The translations under genes were made by a program, and so were the position numbers. Positions 37,453 through 45,660 of a stretch of 64,000 nucleotides of DNA are shown here, one piece after another. The number at the start of each line of letters is the position of its first letter. Position 1 is the first letter of the stretch. The stretch covers positions 1 to 64,000 of the forward strand of contig CAZOKZ010000006.1 of NCBI GenBank assembly GCA_964580585.1, written 5' to 3'. The stretch comes from CAZOKZ01 sp964580585 (GTDB taxonomy: Bacteria; Sumerlaeota; Sumerlaeia; SLMS01; JAHLLQ01). The notes under the pieces are model-generated. The model searched no databases and was not told the origin of the DNA. It was given only the letters and a program-made list of their open reading frames with translations.

Positions 37453-38004
37453 ATGACTGAACAAAAACGAAAGATCGGCTTGTTGAGGTTCGGAATCGGC
37501 ATTCTGATTCTGGGTCTGCTGGGATTGATCTGGCTGGCGCTTTATACGAAAGACTTTTCGGCCTTTGAAATTGAAAGCGAATCGATGGAACCCACCTTTT
37601 TGGTGGGAGATCGATTGATTGTGATGAAGTATCGAGGTGAAGGCATTCAACGTGGGGATGTGGTGGTATTGGAATCCCCAGACGACGATCCTGTGCCGCT
37701 CATTAAACGCATCGTTGCCGTGCCCGGCGACGTGATGCGCGTTCGGCAACAGCGACTATACGTGAACAACGAGTTATGCGAACCGCCCGACCCGAATTAT
37801 TCGTGGAATAGCTGGCCGCAATACGCCTACGATGTTACACTAAAGGATGACCAGTATTTCGTTCTAGGCGATAATCGGCCAAACTCTTACGATAGCCGTG
37901 ATTATGGTTATATGCATGATGCCGATATCATCGGGATTCCAATTTATCGTTACGCGCCAGCGGATCGCCGAGGGAAACTGGCTCCAGACGGGTCGATGGA
38001 ATAA
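37453..38004 (+). CDS. lepB: Signal peptidase I
   Basis: 183 residues. One N-terminal transmembrane helix (about 9-31) anchors a periplasmic serine/lysine peptidase that removes signal peptides from exported proteins. Box B ESESMEPTFLVGDRL holds the nucleophile Ser44; box D IKRIVAVPGD holds the general base Lys85; box E GDNRPNSYDSRDYG is intact. The length is at the short end of the family, with a single membrane segment as in many Gram-positive and PVC-type enzymes. It lies 45 bases after the secreted propeller gene and may be co-transcribed with it. It would process the many secreted proteins of this window. Confidence 0.93.
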   Translation: MTEQKRKIGLLRFGIGILILGLLGLIWLALYTKDFSAFEIESESMEPTFLVGDRLIVMKYRGEGIQRGDVVVLESPDDDPVPLIKRIVAVPGDVMRVRQQRLYVNNELCEPPDPNYSWNSWPQYAYDVTLKDDQYFVLGDNRPNSYDSRDYGYMHDADIIGIPIYRYAPADRRGKLAPDGSME

Positions 38005-38135
38005 ATTTAGCGGAAGAAAATCAAAATCGTGTAATAATTACAAATTCCGATTGAAATTGTCCTCGTTTGATCTATTGATCCGTTTGCCAGTCAACAACGG
38101 CAAACCAACCTTTTCGGTTTTTAAGGGGCATGTCG

Positions 38136-38990
38136 ATGGATCGCGGTCTTTTATATATGGCTTCGGGTCAGAAGTATATCGACGAGGCAATTGTTTCGGC
38201 CCGATCCGCTAAGAAAATCATGCCGGATTTACCCATTTGTATTGTTGCCGATCGGGAAGTCTCCGATCCGGTTTTCGATGTGGTCATCGTGAATCCCGAT
38301 GCGAAAGGTGATCAGCGCGATAAACTGCGGATGGACCTGACACCGTTCGATCGGACAATTTTTCTGGATACCGACACGTACATTATCGGCGATATTCAAG
38401 ATATCTTCACATTGCTCGATCGGTTTGATTTTGCCGCGCATCAGCCATCAACGGGTTATGCGAACTCAGATCCCGAAGTACCGCATTCGTTTCCTGGATT
38501 CAATGCAGGTGTTCTTGCTTTCCGGAAGAATGAAAAAATAATGAAACTGCTGCGTGTTTGGCAGGATGCTTATGAACGCGAACCATTGTTTAATGGACGT
38601 AAATGGGATCAGCGTCCACTTCGCAAGGCGGTTTATCAAAGCGATGTGCGGTTTGCGGTGTTGACGCCGGAATATAACCTGATGCCGTGGGCACCGATGG
38701 GATTGGGACGCGCGGTCAAGGTGTTGCATGGTCGTCCCATCGAGCATTTGTTGTGGATGGAAAAACACGTTAATCAGTACTCCAAGATACGTCGGGGATT
38801 TTTACCCGAAATCGGTGTTTTGCCGGTGCATAATAGGACACGGTTCGGGATGAAACTGCGGCTGATGTGGAAAGTACCGAGCGTGCTTTTCTCTCATATT
38901 TGTTGGCGCTTGCAGGATCGACTACGTATTTGGCTGCGATTGAGATTTGGCGTCAAATCGGCGCCCCCCATGGTTTCAGAACCAGAATAA
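38136..38990 (+). CDS. GT8-like nucleotide-sugar glycosyltransferase
   Basis: 284 residues from the ATG at 38136, with AAGGGG 7 bases upstream; an ATG 6 bases earlier is too close to that site. GT-A fold: YMASGQKYIDEAIVSARSAKK, DLPICIVAD, KLRMDLTPFDRTIFLDTDTYI with the metal-binding DTD, and GFNAGVLAFRKNE. The pattern is like GT8/glycogenin-type transferases. A basic C-terminal region (WKVPSVLFSHICWRLQDRLR) may contact membrane or acceptor. It ends just before a bidirectional terminator shared with the convergent DUF4126 gene. Donor and acceptor are unknown. Confidence 0.75.
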   Translation: MDRGLLYMASGQKYIDEAIVSARSAKKIMPDLPICIVADREVSDPVFDVVIVNPDAKGDQRDKLRMDLTPFDRTIFLDTDTYIIGDIQDIFTLLDRFDFAAHQPSTGYANSDPEVPHSFPGFNAGVLAFRKNEKIMKLLRVWQDAYEREPLFNGRKWDQRPLRKAVYQSDVRFAVLTPEYNLMPWAPMGLGRAVKVLHGRPIEHLLWMEKHVNQYSKIRRGFLPEIGVLPVHNRTRFGMKLRLMWKVPSVLFSHICWRLQDRLRIWLRLRFGVKSAPPMVSEPE

Positions 38991-38995
38991 ATAGA

Positions 38996-39036
38996 AAACT
39001 CGCCCGGCATTATTGCCAGGCGAGTTTGATTTTTCG
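38996..39036. terminator. Bidirectional terminator between convergent genes
   Basis: A 14-bp stem with one mismatch (38996-39009 with 39014-39027, aaactcgcccggca on the left), loop of 4, and a T-run on the forward side; A residues on the left give T's on the reverse. It separates the GT8-like and DUF4126 genes. Confidence 0.85.
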
Positions 39037-39050
39037 AGGCATCGTGGCGA

Positions 39051-39680
39051 TCAGGCAGCGGCGCCTTCGATCGGGGGAGTCGTACGGCGGAAGAGTGCGG
39101 CAATTCCTTGGAAGACTTTCTGAGCCAACTTCCAGAACGTTTTCAAGATAAAGAAGGCAGCGATCAACATCACGATAAGAATCAGGATCGAGAGCACCGG
39201 ATTCGTGGCAATAAAGCCTAACGTTCCGACCACAAGCACATCCTCGACGACGCTGACGACCGGGGAGACAACGGGCGAAGTGCCGGTTGCATGAGCCGCG
39301 AGTCGTGTGGTGGCCTTCGTCGTGTGAGAGACGCTGGCCAGTGTACCGCCGACCATGCCCGCTACGACTTGCAATTCCATGGGAACGTCTCCGAGCGCCG
39401 TGGCGGCGATGGCAACGCCAGCCGGAATGCGGAGGAACGTGTGGATTGAATCCCATGCGGTATCCACGGCGGGGATTTTATCGGCAAAGAACTCCACGAC
39501 GTACATGGCAAGTGCTGGCCAGATGACCCAGTGGCTTTCGAGGGCTATCATCTCGACGGGAAGGTCGAAACTCGTGTAGCGGCTCATCGCCCCGAGGACG
39601 AAAATGGTGGCGTACAGGTTGATTCCCGCACAGAAACTGGCACCCAATGCCAGTGCAATGGTAGCGAGGATGTTTTCCAC
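39051..39680 (-). CDS. DUF4126 integral membrane protein
   Basis: 209 residues from a GTG at 39680 with GGAGG 8 bases upstream; a TTG start 54 bases earlier is possible but has no site. Five to six transmembrane segments. The pattern ALGASFCAGINLYATIFVLGAM, then VVEFFADKIPAVDTAWDSIHTFLRIPAGVAIAATALG, is diagnostic of DUF4126. The C-terminal half has two further hydrophobic segments and a short basic tail. The family has no assigned function. It is divergent from the GT39 gene with about 200 bases between starts. Confidence 0.88.
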   Translation of the reverse strand: MENILATIALALGASFCAGINLYATIFVLGAMSRYTSFDLPVEMIALESHWVIWPALAMYVVEFFADKIPAVDTAWDSIHTFLRIPAGVAIAATALGDVPMELQVVAGMVGGTLASVSHTTKATTRLAAHATGTSPVVSPVVSVVEDVLVVGTLGFIATNPVLSILILIVMLIAAFFILKTFWKLAQKVFQGIAALFRRTTPPIEGAAA

Positions 39681-39886
39681 GATGCTTACCTCCGGTTTTT
39701 CACCTTGTAGATTAGGAAGGTTTCGATGTCGCAATCATTGCGTTGTGCCGAATCGAAACGTTCTGTAAATTTAAGTACATCCCAACCCTTTGACACTCTA
39801 TACGGCGAAATGTTCCAGACATTCAATGATTTTGTCTTTTTACACAACGAAACCGATGGTTTTATCTCCCGATCTGGAGAAATGGA

Positions 39887-41581
39887 ATGAAATCGCCGTT
39901 TTCCGAGTCCTTTGACAGGCCGTCCTCTCAACCAGTTCCCGCGATCGAGACGTGGGAATGGGTTGCTGTGGCCTTGGCAACGGTGGTGGGGATGGCGTTG
40001 CGGTTTTGGAACCTGCACGATTTGCCACCCGGGCTCTGGTACGATGAGGCAATAATCGGACTCGGGACCTTGGAGATTCTGCACAAACCCGGTTGGCCCG
40101 TTTTTTTCATGATCGAAGGCCATCCCGAGGAACCGTTGTTTTATTATTTAAACGCGCTGGGAGTCGGGTTGTTCGGTGCCTCGGGGTTTGTATTGCGCGC
40201 GACGAGTGCCGTCATCGGGTCGCTGACGATTCCGCTCGTTTGGTGGATGGCGAGACGGCTCTCTGGTCCGCGCGTAGCGCTTCTTGCGGTGATTTTTTTC
40301 GCCACCATGCGATGGCATGTGCATTTTTCGCGGCTTTCGTTTCGGACACTGCTTTCCCCCATGTTTGCCGTTCTGATTATAGGATTGCTGCACCGTGCGT
40401 TGCAATCCGCTCGACCGCGCGACGCCGTGGCATGTGGTTTCGCGATGGGCTTATCGCTCTATACGTACCTTTCGATGAGGCTTTTCGTGCCGATTGCCGG
40501 TGTGGCCTGGGTGCTGGGCTGGTGGTGGGGGAGACGCGAGCCGGAAATTTGGCCCGGTGCGCGGGAATGGAAGCTCCCGGTCATTGTGGGAGGAACGGCG
40601 ATGCTGGTATTTTTACCGCTGGGGGTGGATTACGTTCGTCATCCCGAGCATTTCAAAGGTCGTCAGGACGAAGTAACGCTTGTCGGGGAAGACGGCGTTC
40701 AATGGGGATTACTCGCGCGCCAAACACGTGATGTGGCATTGATGGGAATCGTGCGCGGCGATCATGTGCCCAAACACAACCTGCCCGGAAGGCCGCAATT
40801 CGGTCAGATTTCTGGTTGGACATACGATGGACCTGACGCGGCGGCTCGATGGTGGGATTTGCATCGCCAGGGCGCCGAACTGCCCGACGTGCACGGCACG
40901 GGCAAACCGGTTTTCGATTGGTTGATCGGAGTGTTGTTTTACGGGGGATTGGCGCTCGTCATTGTACGTGCATTTCGGCGCGATTGGACGGCGGCGGCGC
41001 TCGTCGTTTGGATCGGAGTGGGGAGCATGGCTTCTGTACTCTCCTACGGCGCGCCGAACATGCTGCGGCTGCTTTACCTGACGCCCGCTGTGGCGATGGT
41101 GTTGGCGTTGGCACTTGATAGCTTGGCACAAGCCATCAGCGTGCGGATAAATCGCCGCGTGGCGATGACGTTTTGTGTGGGGGCGTTGGTGTGGTTTGCC
41201 GTGGGGGAAACCAAGCGCTACTTTGTCGATTGGCCGACTCATCCGGCGGTCTGGGGGGATTTAAATTCGGACCAGGCGCAACTGGCGCGCGAACTGCGCA
41301 CGTTGCCCGATCGCCCGAAGGTGGTCGTGGTGCCGGAATACTTAATGGGGCATCCAACGTTTCGGTTTGAAACGTCGAGTATTTCCGATGCGTTGGTGCC
41401 GGACGCGGAGTTCGACGCAAAAAACATCGAAGGCGAATTCTGGGTCGTCGTTCCGCGCCGTCCGATGCCGCCCGTGCGAATCGATGACGAATTGCTCAAA
41501 AGCGCTCGGATGGTGGCGGAACTGAGGAGGCCGGATGGAGAAGCGTGGGCAAGGGTGGTGAAAATAAACCGGCGACCGTGA
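39887..41581 (+). CDS. Glycosyltransferase family 39 (PMT-like) membrane protein
   Basis: 564 residues; GGAG 8 bases before the ATG. About ten or more transmembrane segments. LHDLPPGLWYDEAIIGLG carries the catalytic Asp-Glu (53-54) of the first periplasmic loop, as in protein mannosyltransferases and ArnT-like enzymes that use polyprenyl-phosphate sugars. It then has GHPEEPLFYYLNALGVGLFG and LRATSAVIGSLTIPLVWWMARRL. The last five codons (NRRP and stop) lie inside the 27-bp repeat that bounds the HEPN cassette, so insertion left the protein intact. Likely glycosylates a lipid or protein at the outer face of the inner membrane; the target is unknown. Confidence 0.85.
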   Translation: MKSPFSESFDRPSSQPVPAIETWEWVAVALATVVGMALRFWNLHDLPPGLWYDEAIIGLGTLEILHKPGWPVFFMIEGHPEEPLFYYLNALGVGLFGASGFVLRATSAVIGSLTIPLVWWMARRLSGPRVALLAVIFFATMRWHVHFSRLSFRTLLSPMFAVLIIGLLHRALQSARPRDAVACGFAMGLSLYTYLSMRLFVPIAGVAWVLGWWWGRREPEIWPGAREWKLPVIVGGTAMLVFLPLGVDYVRHPEHFKGRQDEVTLVGEDGVQWGLLARQTRDVALMGIVRGDHVPKHNLPGRPQFGQISGWTYDGPDAAARWWDLHRQGAELPDVHGTGKPVFDWLIGVLFYGGLALVIVRAFRRDWTAAALVVWIGVGSMASVLSYGAPNMLRLLYLTPAVAMVLALALDSLAQAISVRINRRVAMTFCVGALVWFAVGETKRYFVDWPTHPAVWGDLNSDQAQLARELRTLPDRPKVVVVPEYLMGHPTFRFETSSISDALVPDAEFDAKNIEGEFWVVVPRRPMPPVRIDDELLKSARMVAELRRPDGEAWARVVKINRRP

Positions 41582-41592
41582 TGGCCGCCGGG
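41566..41592. repeat. Left copy of 27-bp direct repeat bounding the HEPN cassette
   Basis: Identical over 27 bases to 42974-43000. It holds the last codons and stop of the GT39 gene and the stem of a terminator hairpin (ccggcgacc ... ggccgccgg). Confidence 0.95.
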
Positions 41593-41622
41593 TGGGTTGC
41601 CTATTTGCTTAATATTAAGCAA

Positions 41623-42207
41623 TTATACTCCAACCTGCTTGATCCAATCACGAATGTATATGCCAATACGCTCAACATCAGTTCGGCTAAGATTACCACT
41701 GTGCATAATAACGTTTCGAGATCGTTCGATTACATCCATCAACCCAGCCGCCCACTCAATAGTTGGGATATAAGGTTCGAAGTATTGCCAATTTTGTCTT
41801 AATATACTAACGAGATCGCTCATAAGAGTGTAATTAATAGGATCCGCCCCTCTTTGAACATGCCATCGAATTTTGTCTTCTTCTTGTTGTTTTCCGGCAG
41901 CACGATTTCGTATCTTCTCCGAAACACACGAGTCCCACCAATTCTCTCCGACTTGCTCTAGAAGTACATTTGATATCAGTGTACGCACCGAGTTTTCAAA
42001 TGCAGCAATGGCTATGTATACATTGGACATTGCTCGTGCATTTTCAACGTGGTGATCATCCAGGAGATCTAGTGATAGAACCCGAGCTAAGTTTGCGCTT
42101 TCGAATTCAGCAAGTCGTCGATTTTTTCTACCTGCTGTATCTAAGGCTTCTTCTGCAAGTTGGCCGCGATAAACAAAATCATAAAGACGACTTGTTGTTT
42201 GATTCAT
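41623..42207 (-). CDS. Swt1-type HEPN-domain protein (candidate toxin/RNase)
   Basis: 194 residues, mostly alpha-helical. The C-terminal helix carries ERSRNVIMHSGNLS, in which R164-x4-H169 (RNVIMH) is the catalytic RX4-6H motif of HEPN ribonucleases, intact here. The earlier AIAAFENSVRTLI helix also fits the Swt1-like HEPN family. HEPN proteins serve as toxins in toxin-antitoxin and abortive-infection systems by cutting tRNA or mRNA. It overlaps the upstream DUF5343 gene by 4 bases (ATGA), so the two are translationally coupled. The low GC of the pair contrasts with both neighbours. Toxin activity is inferred from the motif and context, not shown. Confidence 0.72.
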   Translation of the reverse strand: MNQTTSRLYDFVYRGQLAEEALDTAGRKNRRLAEFESANLARVLSLDLLDDHHVENARAMSNVYIAIAAFENSVRTLISNVLLEQVGENWWDSCVSEKIRNRAAGKQQEEDKIRWHVQRGADPINYTLMSDLVSILRQNWQYFEPYIPTIEWAAGLMDVIERSRNVIMHSGNLSRTDVERIGIYIRDWIKQVGV

Positions 42208-42833
42208 AGTAGGTGCTTTCGGAGGCTTGAAAATAAAGCATCATAAACTGCTGGGTCACGACTATCTGGTAAAACGATTTGTATATTGTAAACTAATCCC
42301 CCAAGTTTGATCCCTCCATGGTGTGTTGGACTTTTTTCGTGAGATTCTTCCCTAATATTTTCACTAGCCTGTTCGGGAGTTGGAGATAAACTCGCAACGG
42401 AAGGTGATGACTGAAAGTCGGCCTGTTTTACAAGTGCAATGAACGTCAACGCCATTTTGTCTAAAACTGAGTCGGAAATCTGTCCTTGGCCTAATGTTTT
42501 GAATTTATTGACGACCTCTGCCTTGTTTAGTTCATACGCTTTTGTGTTTACTCTAAACAAATCTTGATATGCTTCGCGAATACCTTCCGCGAGCACTTTC
42601 GCACCTTGAGTTTGATCAAGAAATCTAAAGTATCGATCTTTTGGTCGACCATTTTCATCAATGAATCCTAGCGCTTTTAAAACTCCGATAATCAAGCGAT
42701 CATTGGTACTCTTGAATTCTAATGATTCTAGGAATGCTTGAGTAAATTTTTCAGGGGCTTGAGCACCTTGAATCGCAGTGAGAATTGCCTCAAGGTTTTT
42801 CATGGAGGTAAGGTAACTAGTCGGAAGTGCCAT
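42204..42833 (-). CDS. DUF5343 protein, partner of the HEPN gene
   Basis: 209 residues. The N-terminal 120 fit DUF5343 closely: ALPTSYLTSMKNLEAILTAI, APEKFTQAFLESLEFKSTND, RLIIGVLKALGFIDENGRP, YFRFLDQTQGAKVLAEGI. The predicted helices resemble a winged-helix-like module. A Ser/Pro/Glu-rich linker (about 138-168) leads to a small C-terminal beta region (GGIKLGGLVYNIQIVLPDSRD) that could bind a partner. It precedes and overlaps the HEPN gene, the order expected of an antitoxin or sensor. Which of the two is toxic cannot be told from sequence. The family has no assigned function. Confidence 0.75.
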   Translation of the reverse strand: MALPTSYLTSMKNLEAILTAIQGAQAPEKFTQAFLESLEFKSTNDRLIIGVLKALGFIDENGRPKDRYFRFLDQTQGAKVLAEGIREAYQDLFRVNTKAYELNKAEVVNKFKTLGQGQISDSVLDKMALTFIALVKQADFQSSPSVASLSPTPEQASENIREESHEKSPTHHGGIKLGGLVYNIQIVLPDSRDPAVYDALFSSLRKHLL

Positions 42834-42966
42834 AGTCAGTCTCGAAACAGATGGTATGAATATTCAAATCAAGCCTACTGGAGGAAATCAGGCAAAACAA
42901 ATGTTGATTCAAAACCTATAGTTCTGTTACGTTTTTATAGTAGTCAACTGATTTCTTGTCGTATTG

Positions 42967-43005
42967 ATTAAAAAAACCGGCGACCGTGATGGCCGCCGGG
43001 GGAGT
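42967..43005 (-). terminator. Terminator of the phosphatase gene, within the right repeat
   Basis: On the reverse strand the stem ccggcggcc/ggtcgccgg (one mismatch, loop of 5) is followed by seven T. It lies 30 bases past the phosphatase stop and overlaps the right copy of the direct repeat. Confidence 0.85.
42974..43000. repeat. Right copy of 27-bp direct repeat bounding the HEPN cassette
   Basis: Identical to 41566-41592; see that entry. Bases beyond both ends differ, so the repeat is exactly 27 bp. Confidence 0.95.
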
Positions 43006-43032
43006 TCGTTCGAGAAGTTTACCGTGCTGCTC

Positions 43033-43650
43033 TCAGGCGTTGGCGGCGGCTTTTTTCTTCGAGGTGGATTTTTTCTTTTTGGTTTTTTTCTTGGGCTCGG
43101 GTTTGGCGACGACTGGTTTGCTTTCTTCGGCCCATTTGATGTGCTGGAGGTCTTCGTTCAGCGGGGCGTGAATGCAGTCCATTTCACTCAGTTTTTCGAT
43201 GGCCAGTTTGATTTCGCGATACACGCGTTTGTACACTTCGAGCGTGGCGCCCATGGGGTCGGTGATCTGGTAGTTTTTCAAATCGCTCTTGGTGTATTCT
43301 TTCAGCAGGAACGTCTTGTCGCGGGCGTCGTCGGACATGCGCAGGGCAAACTGGACGTGGAATGGCGTCATGCCAAGCACGAGGTCGGCTTTGCGGATCA
43401 TTTCCGGCGTCAGCGGGGCGCTGCGGTGTTTGCGAATGTCGATGTCGGCGGAATCCATCACTTGGACGGCTTCGGGGGTGGGCAACAGACCGGGGATGGT
43501 CATGACGCCAGCGGTTTTGACATCGACGGTTTTGACGTTGTTGTCGTCGAGAAATTTTTGGAGCAGTCCCTGCGCCATGGGGCTGCGGCAGGTGTTTCCT
43601 GTGCAGACAAAAACAACGGTGCGTTTCTTTTTGCGCTTCGATAGAAGCAT
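43033..43650 (-). CDS. Low-molecular-weight protein-tyrosine phosphatase with lysine-rich tail
   Basis: 205 residues from the ATG at 43650 with GGAGG 5 bases upstream. VVFVCTGNTCRSPMA contains the P-loop C16-x5-R22, and ITDPMG supplies the general-acid aspartate, as in Wzb/YwlE enzymes that dephosphorylate tyrosine- or arginine-phosphorylated proteins. KADLVLGMTPFHV and IRKHRSAPLTPEMI fit as well. A tail of about 25 residues is almost all Lys, Ser and Ala (PKKKTKKKKSTSKKKAAANA); this is not part of the family fold and may bind nucleic acid or membranes. It lies 60 bases downstream of lptG on the same strand. Confidence 0.88.
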   Translation of the reverse strand: MLLSKRKKKRTVVFVCTGNTCRSPMAQGLLQKFLDDNNVKTVDVKTAGVMTIPGLLPTPEAVQVMDSADIDIRKHRSAPLTPEMIRKADLVLGMTPFHVQFALRMSDDARDKTFLLKEYTKSDLKNYQITDPMGATLEVYKRVYREIKLAIEKLSEMDCIHAPLNEDLQHIKWAEESKPVVAKPEPKKKTKKKKSTSKKKAAANA

Positions 43651-43712
43651 TGTGGCCTCCAACTTGGTTGAACGATTGCGAAGCAATCGCCTGATCGAAC
43701 TTGAATGCGCTC

Positions 43713-44834
43713 TTAGCGCGTACCTTTCAACAGCGAATAAATCCCATATCCTCCGAATGCTACGTTGGGCAGCCATGTGGTGGCCAATGGGGGAATTCCC
43801 AGGTGTGCTTCCGATAGCTTTTGACAGAGCATGAATACGACGTAGTAGGAAGCCATCCAGGCGAGACCTCCGCCAAACCCGAATACCACCCCGATAGAGC
43901 GAGGATGCATCACGTGCGCACAGATTACAAGGGCGATGACGACGATTGCAAGGGGGAGGGTAATTTTTGTGTGCAGTTCCACGGTGTACTTTGAGGTGTC
44001 CTTGCCCTGTAAGTCTAATAGTCGAATGTATTCGTACAATTCGAGGAAGGTCATTTCCGAGGGAGAGTCCAGGTTGCTGAGGAATTTTTCGAGCTTGGGT
44101 TCAAGCGGGCGAGACAATTCGGAGTCGAATAGTTCGTCTTTTCGCAGGAAGCTGCTGATTTTCCCGTCGGTACTCATTTCTCGAATCGACGCATGCCTGA
44201 ATTTCCAGGTGTTATGCCCGCTGGCGTCAAGCTCTCTCTTGGCGCTTTCGGCTCGAAGAATCCATTTTGGGGCACGCGTTTCGGGATAAACGTCGATAAT
44301 CGTGGGCTCGACCATGGTATCGGTGGTCGAATCGAAGGCTTCGATGATGTAGAAGCGATCCTGAGAGCCGCGCTGGTAGATGTTTTTGTTCCGGGTCAGG
44401 GTGCTGGGGTCTTTTTCTTTCAGATAAACTTTTTCGATGTAAATGGCGCGCCGGTTTGCCTGGAGGGTGACGAATTCGCTGGTCATCAGGGTGCCGAGGC
44501 AGATGATTGCCGCCATGCCAAGGAATGGAATGGACAAGCGTTGAGGGCTGATGCCTCCGGCGAGGTAGGCGAGGATTTCGTTTTGGCGCGCTTTTTTAGT
44601 GATTACCCACAGGATGCTGGTGGCGACGCAGATGACGCCGGTTTGGACGATGAATTCGGGCAGACGGTAGAGGTAGTGGAGGATGGCCCACTGGATTTTG
44701 TGGTCGCCGGCGGTGAAGATGTCGTCGAACAGGTCGAGGACGATATTGACAAAGAAAAGAATCGCCAGCATGGACGCCAGCGCGAGATAGGTTTTGATAA
44801 ACTCACGGGCGAATTCCCGGTCAAGAAGGGTCAT
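43713..44834 (-). CDS. lptG: LptG/LptF-family LPS export permease
   Basis: 373 residues with six transmembrane segments arranged three plus three around a periplasmic beta-jellyroll (about 110-265), the YjgP/YjgQ architecture. Signatures: LLDREFAREFIKTYLALASMLAILFF, LPEFIVQTGVICVATSIL, NEILAYLAGGISPQRL and the C-terminal IGVVFGFGGGLAWMASYYVV. With LptB and LptC it would extract lipopolysaccharide from the inner membrane. Only one member of the F/G pair is here, so the assignment to LptG rather than LptF is tentative. It is read with the phosphatase gene and separated from rplI by a strong terminator. Confidence 0.88.
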   Translation of the reverse strand: MTLLDREFAREFIKTYLALASMLAILFFVNIVLDLFDDIFTAGDHKIQWAILHYLYRLPEFIVQTGVICVATSILWVITKKARQNEILAYLAGGISPQRLSIPFLGMAAIICLGTLMTSEFVTLQANRRAIYIEKVYLKEKDPSTLTRNKNIYQRGSQDRFYIIEAFDSTTDTMVEPTIIDVYPETRAPKWILRAESAKRELDASGHNTWKFRHASIREMSTDGKISSFLRKDELFDSELSRPLEPKLEKFLSNLDSPSEMTFLELYEYIRLLDLQGKDTSKYTVELHTKITLPLAIVVIALVICAHVMHPRSIGVVFGFGGGLAWMASYYVVFMLCQKLSEAHLGIPPLATTWLPNVAFGGYGIYSLLKGTR

Positions 44835-44900
44835 GATTCACCACTTCTCCGATGGCGGACGACGCGGGCAATGGCGCGGCGCTGCATTCAAATGAGGGGG

Positions 44901-44944
44901 ATTTTTGAAGAGAAGGGCGCTTGTTGGTTTTCAAGCGCCCTTCT
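44901..44944 (-). terminator. Terminator of the rpsF-ssb-rpsR-rplI operon
   Basis: A perfect 13-bp stem (agaagggcgcttg at 44911-44923 with 44932-44944), loop of 8, then CTTC and five T on the reverse strand. It lies 57 bases past the rplI stop. Confidence 0.88.
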
Positions 44945-45000
44945 CCGTGGTTTCTGCTGTGTTGACATGCCAGAGACAGAAGAGTTCCCAGGGGGAGGGC

Positions 45001-45597
45001 TTATTCAGCCGAATCCAGAACTTCTTCCGCAGCCTGTTCTTCGTTGCCTGCGGCTTCTGCTTTTTCTTCCGCTTCGGCCTTGGCTGCCTTGGCGGCAGCG
45101 CGCTGGGCATCTTTTTCTTCCTGCTCGCGCATCAGTTCGATTTCTTCCGGACGAAGCAGGCGCTCAACGGTGACGCTGATTTCGCCGTAAACTTCCGGAT
45201 AGAGACGAACGCGAACGGGGAAGGTTCCCAGGGATTTGATGTGTTCGGAGAGTTCGATTTTGCGGCGATCAACCTGGTGACCCAATTCGGCAAGGGCCTT
45301 GGCAATGTCGATGGTGTTGATCGAGCCGAAAAGCTGGCCTCGGTCGTTTGCACGCAACTGGAACTTGACTTCAACGCCGGTGAGGGCTTCCGCCGACGTG
45401 GCAGCCGCGGCGCGCTCGCGCGCAACCATGGCATCAATTTTTTTACGACGGGATTCCATCAGGGCCAGATTGGCCTTGGTGGCTTCCTTGGCATACCCGC
45501 GCGGACCCAGATAGTTGCGGTAATAGCCGCGTTTGACTTCCACAACTTCGCCCGCGCTGCCGAGATTATCGACGGAACGAAACAGAATTACCTTCAT
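45001..45597 (-). CDS. rplI: Ribosomal protein L9 with C-terminal extension
   Basis: 198 residues; AAGGAG 9 bases before the ATG. The L9 N-domain is complete (MKVILFRSVDNLGSAGEVVEVKRGYYRNYL, then GPRGYAKEAT). The connecting helix and the C-domain follow (LFGSINTIDIAKALAELG, KIELSEHIKSLGTFPVRVRLYPEV). L9 binds 23S rRNA at the base of the L1 stalk and limits frameshifting. The usual length is about 150; here about 45 extra residues, alternately Ala/Glu/Lys-rich (AAAKAAKAEAEEKAEAAGNE), form a likely coiled or disordered tail. Last gene of the operon. Confidence 0.95.
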   Translation of the reverse strand: MKVILFRSVDNLGSAGEVVEVKRGYYRNYLGPRGYAKEATKANLALMESRRKKIDAMVARERAAAATSAEALTGVEVKFQLRANDRGQLFGSINTIDIAKALAELGHQVDRRKIELSEHIKSLGTFPVRVRLYPEVYGEISVTVERLLRPEEIELMREQEEKDAQRAAAKAAKAEAEEKAEAAGNEEQAAEEVLDSAE

Positions 45598-45660
45598 GGT
45601 TCATCACTCCTTAGTTATACCCAACGAGAGGACGGGATGGTTCGATTGACCGGTTCGAGA

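Larger units (their letters stand above)
41566..43000. mobile_element. AT-rich DUF5343-HEPN cassette inserted in a terminator
   Basis: A 1.4-kb AT-rich block with two overlapping genes, bounded by a perfect 27-bp direct repeat (41566-41592 and 42974-43000). Removing one repeat plus the block restores two convergent genes with a shared bidirectional terminator. This matches the footprint of an inserted element. No integrase, transposase or terminal inverted repeat is inside, so it would need a helper enzyme, or it arose by recombination between repeats. An 18-bp perfect palindrome (41605-41622) sits just inside the left end. The flanking genes are GC-rich and unbroken. Confidence 0.75.
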
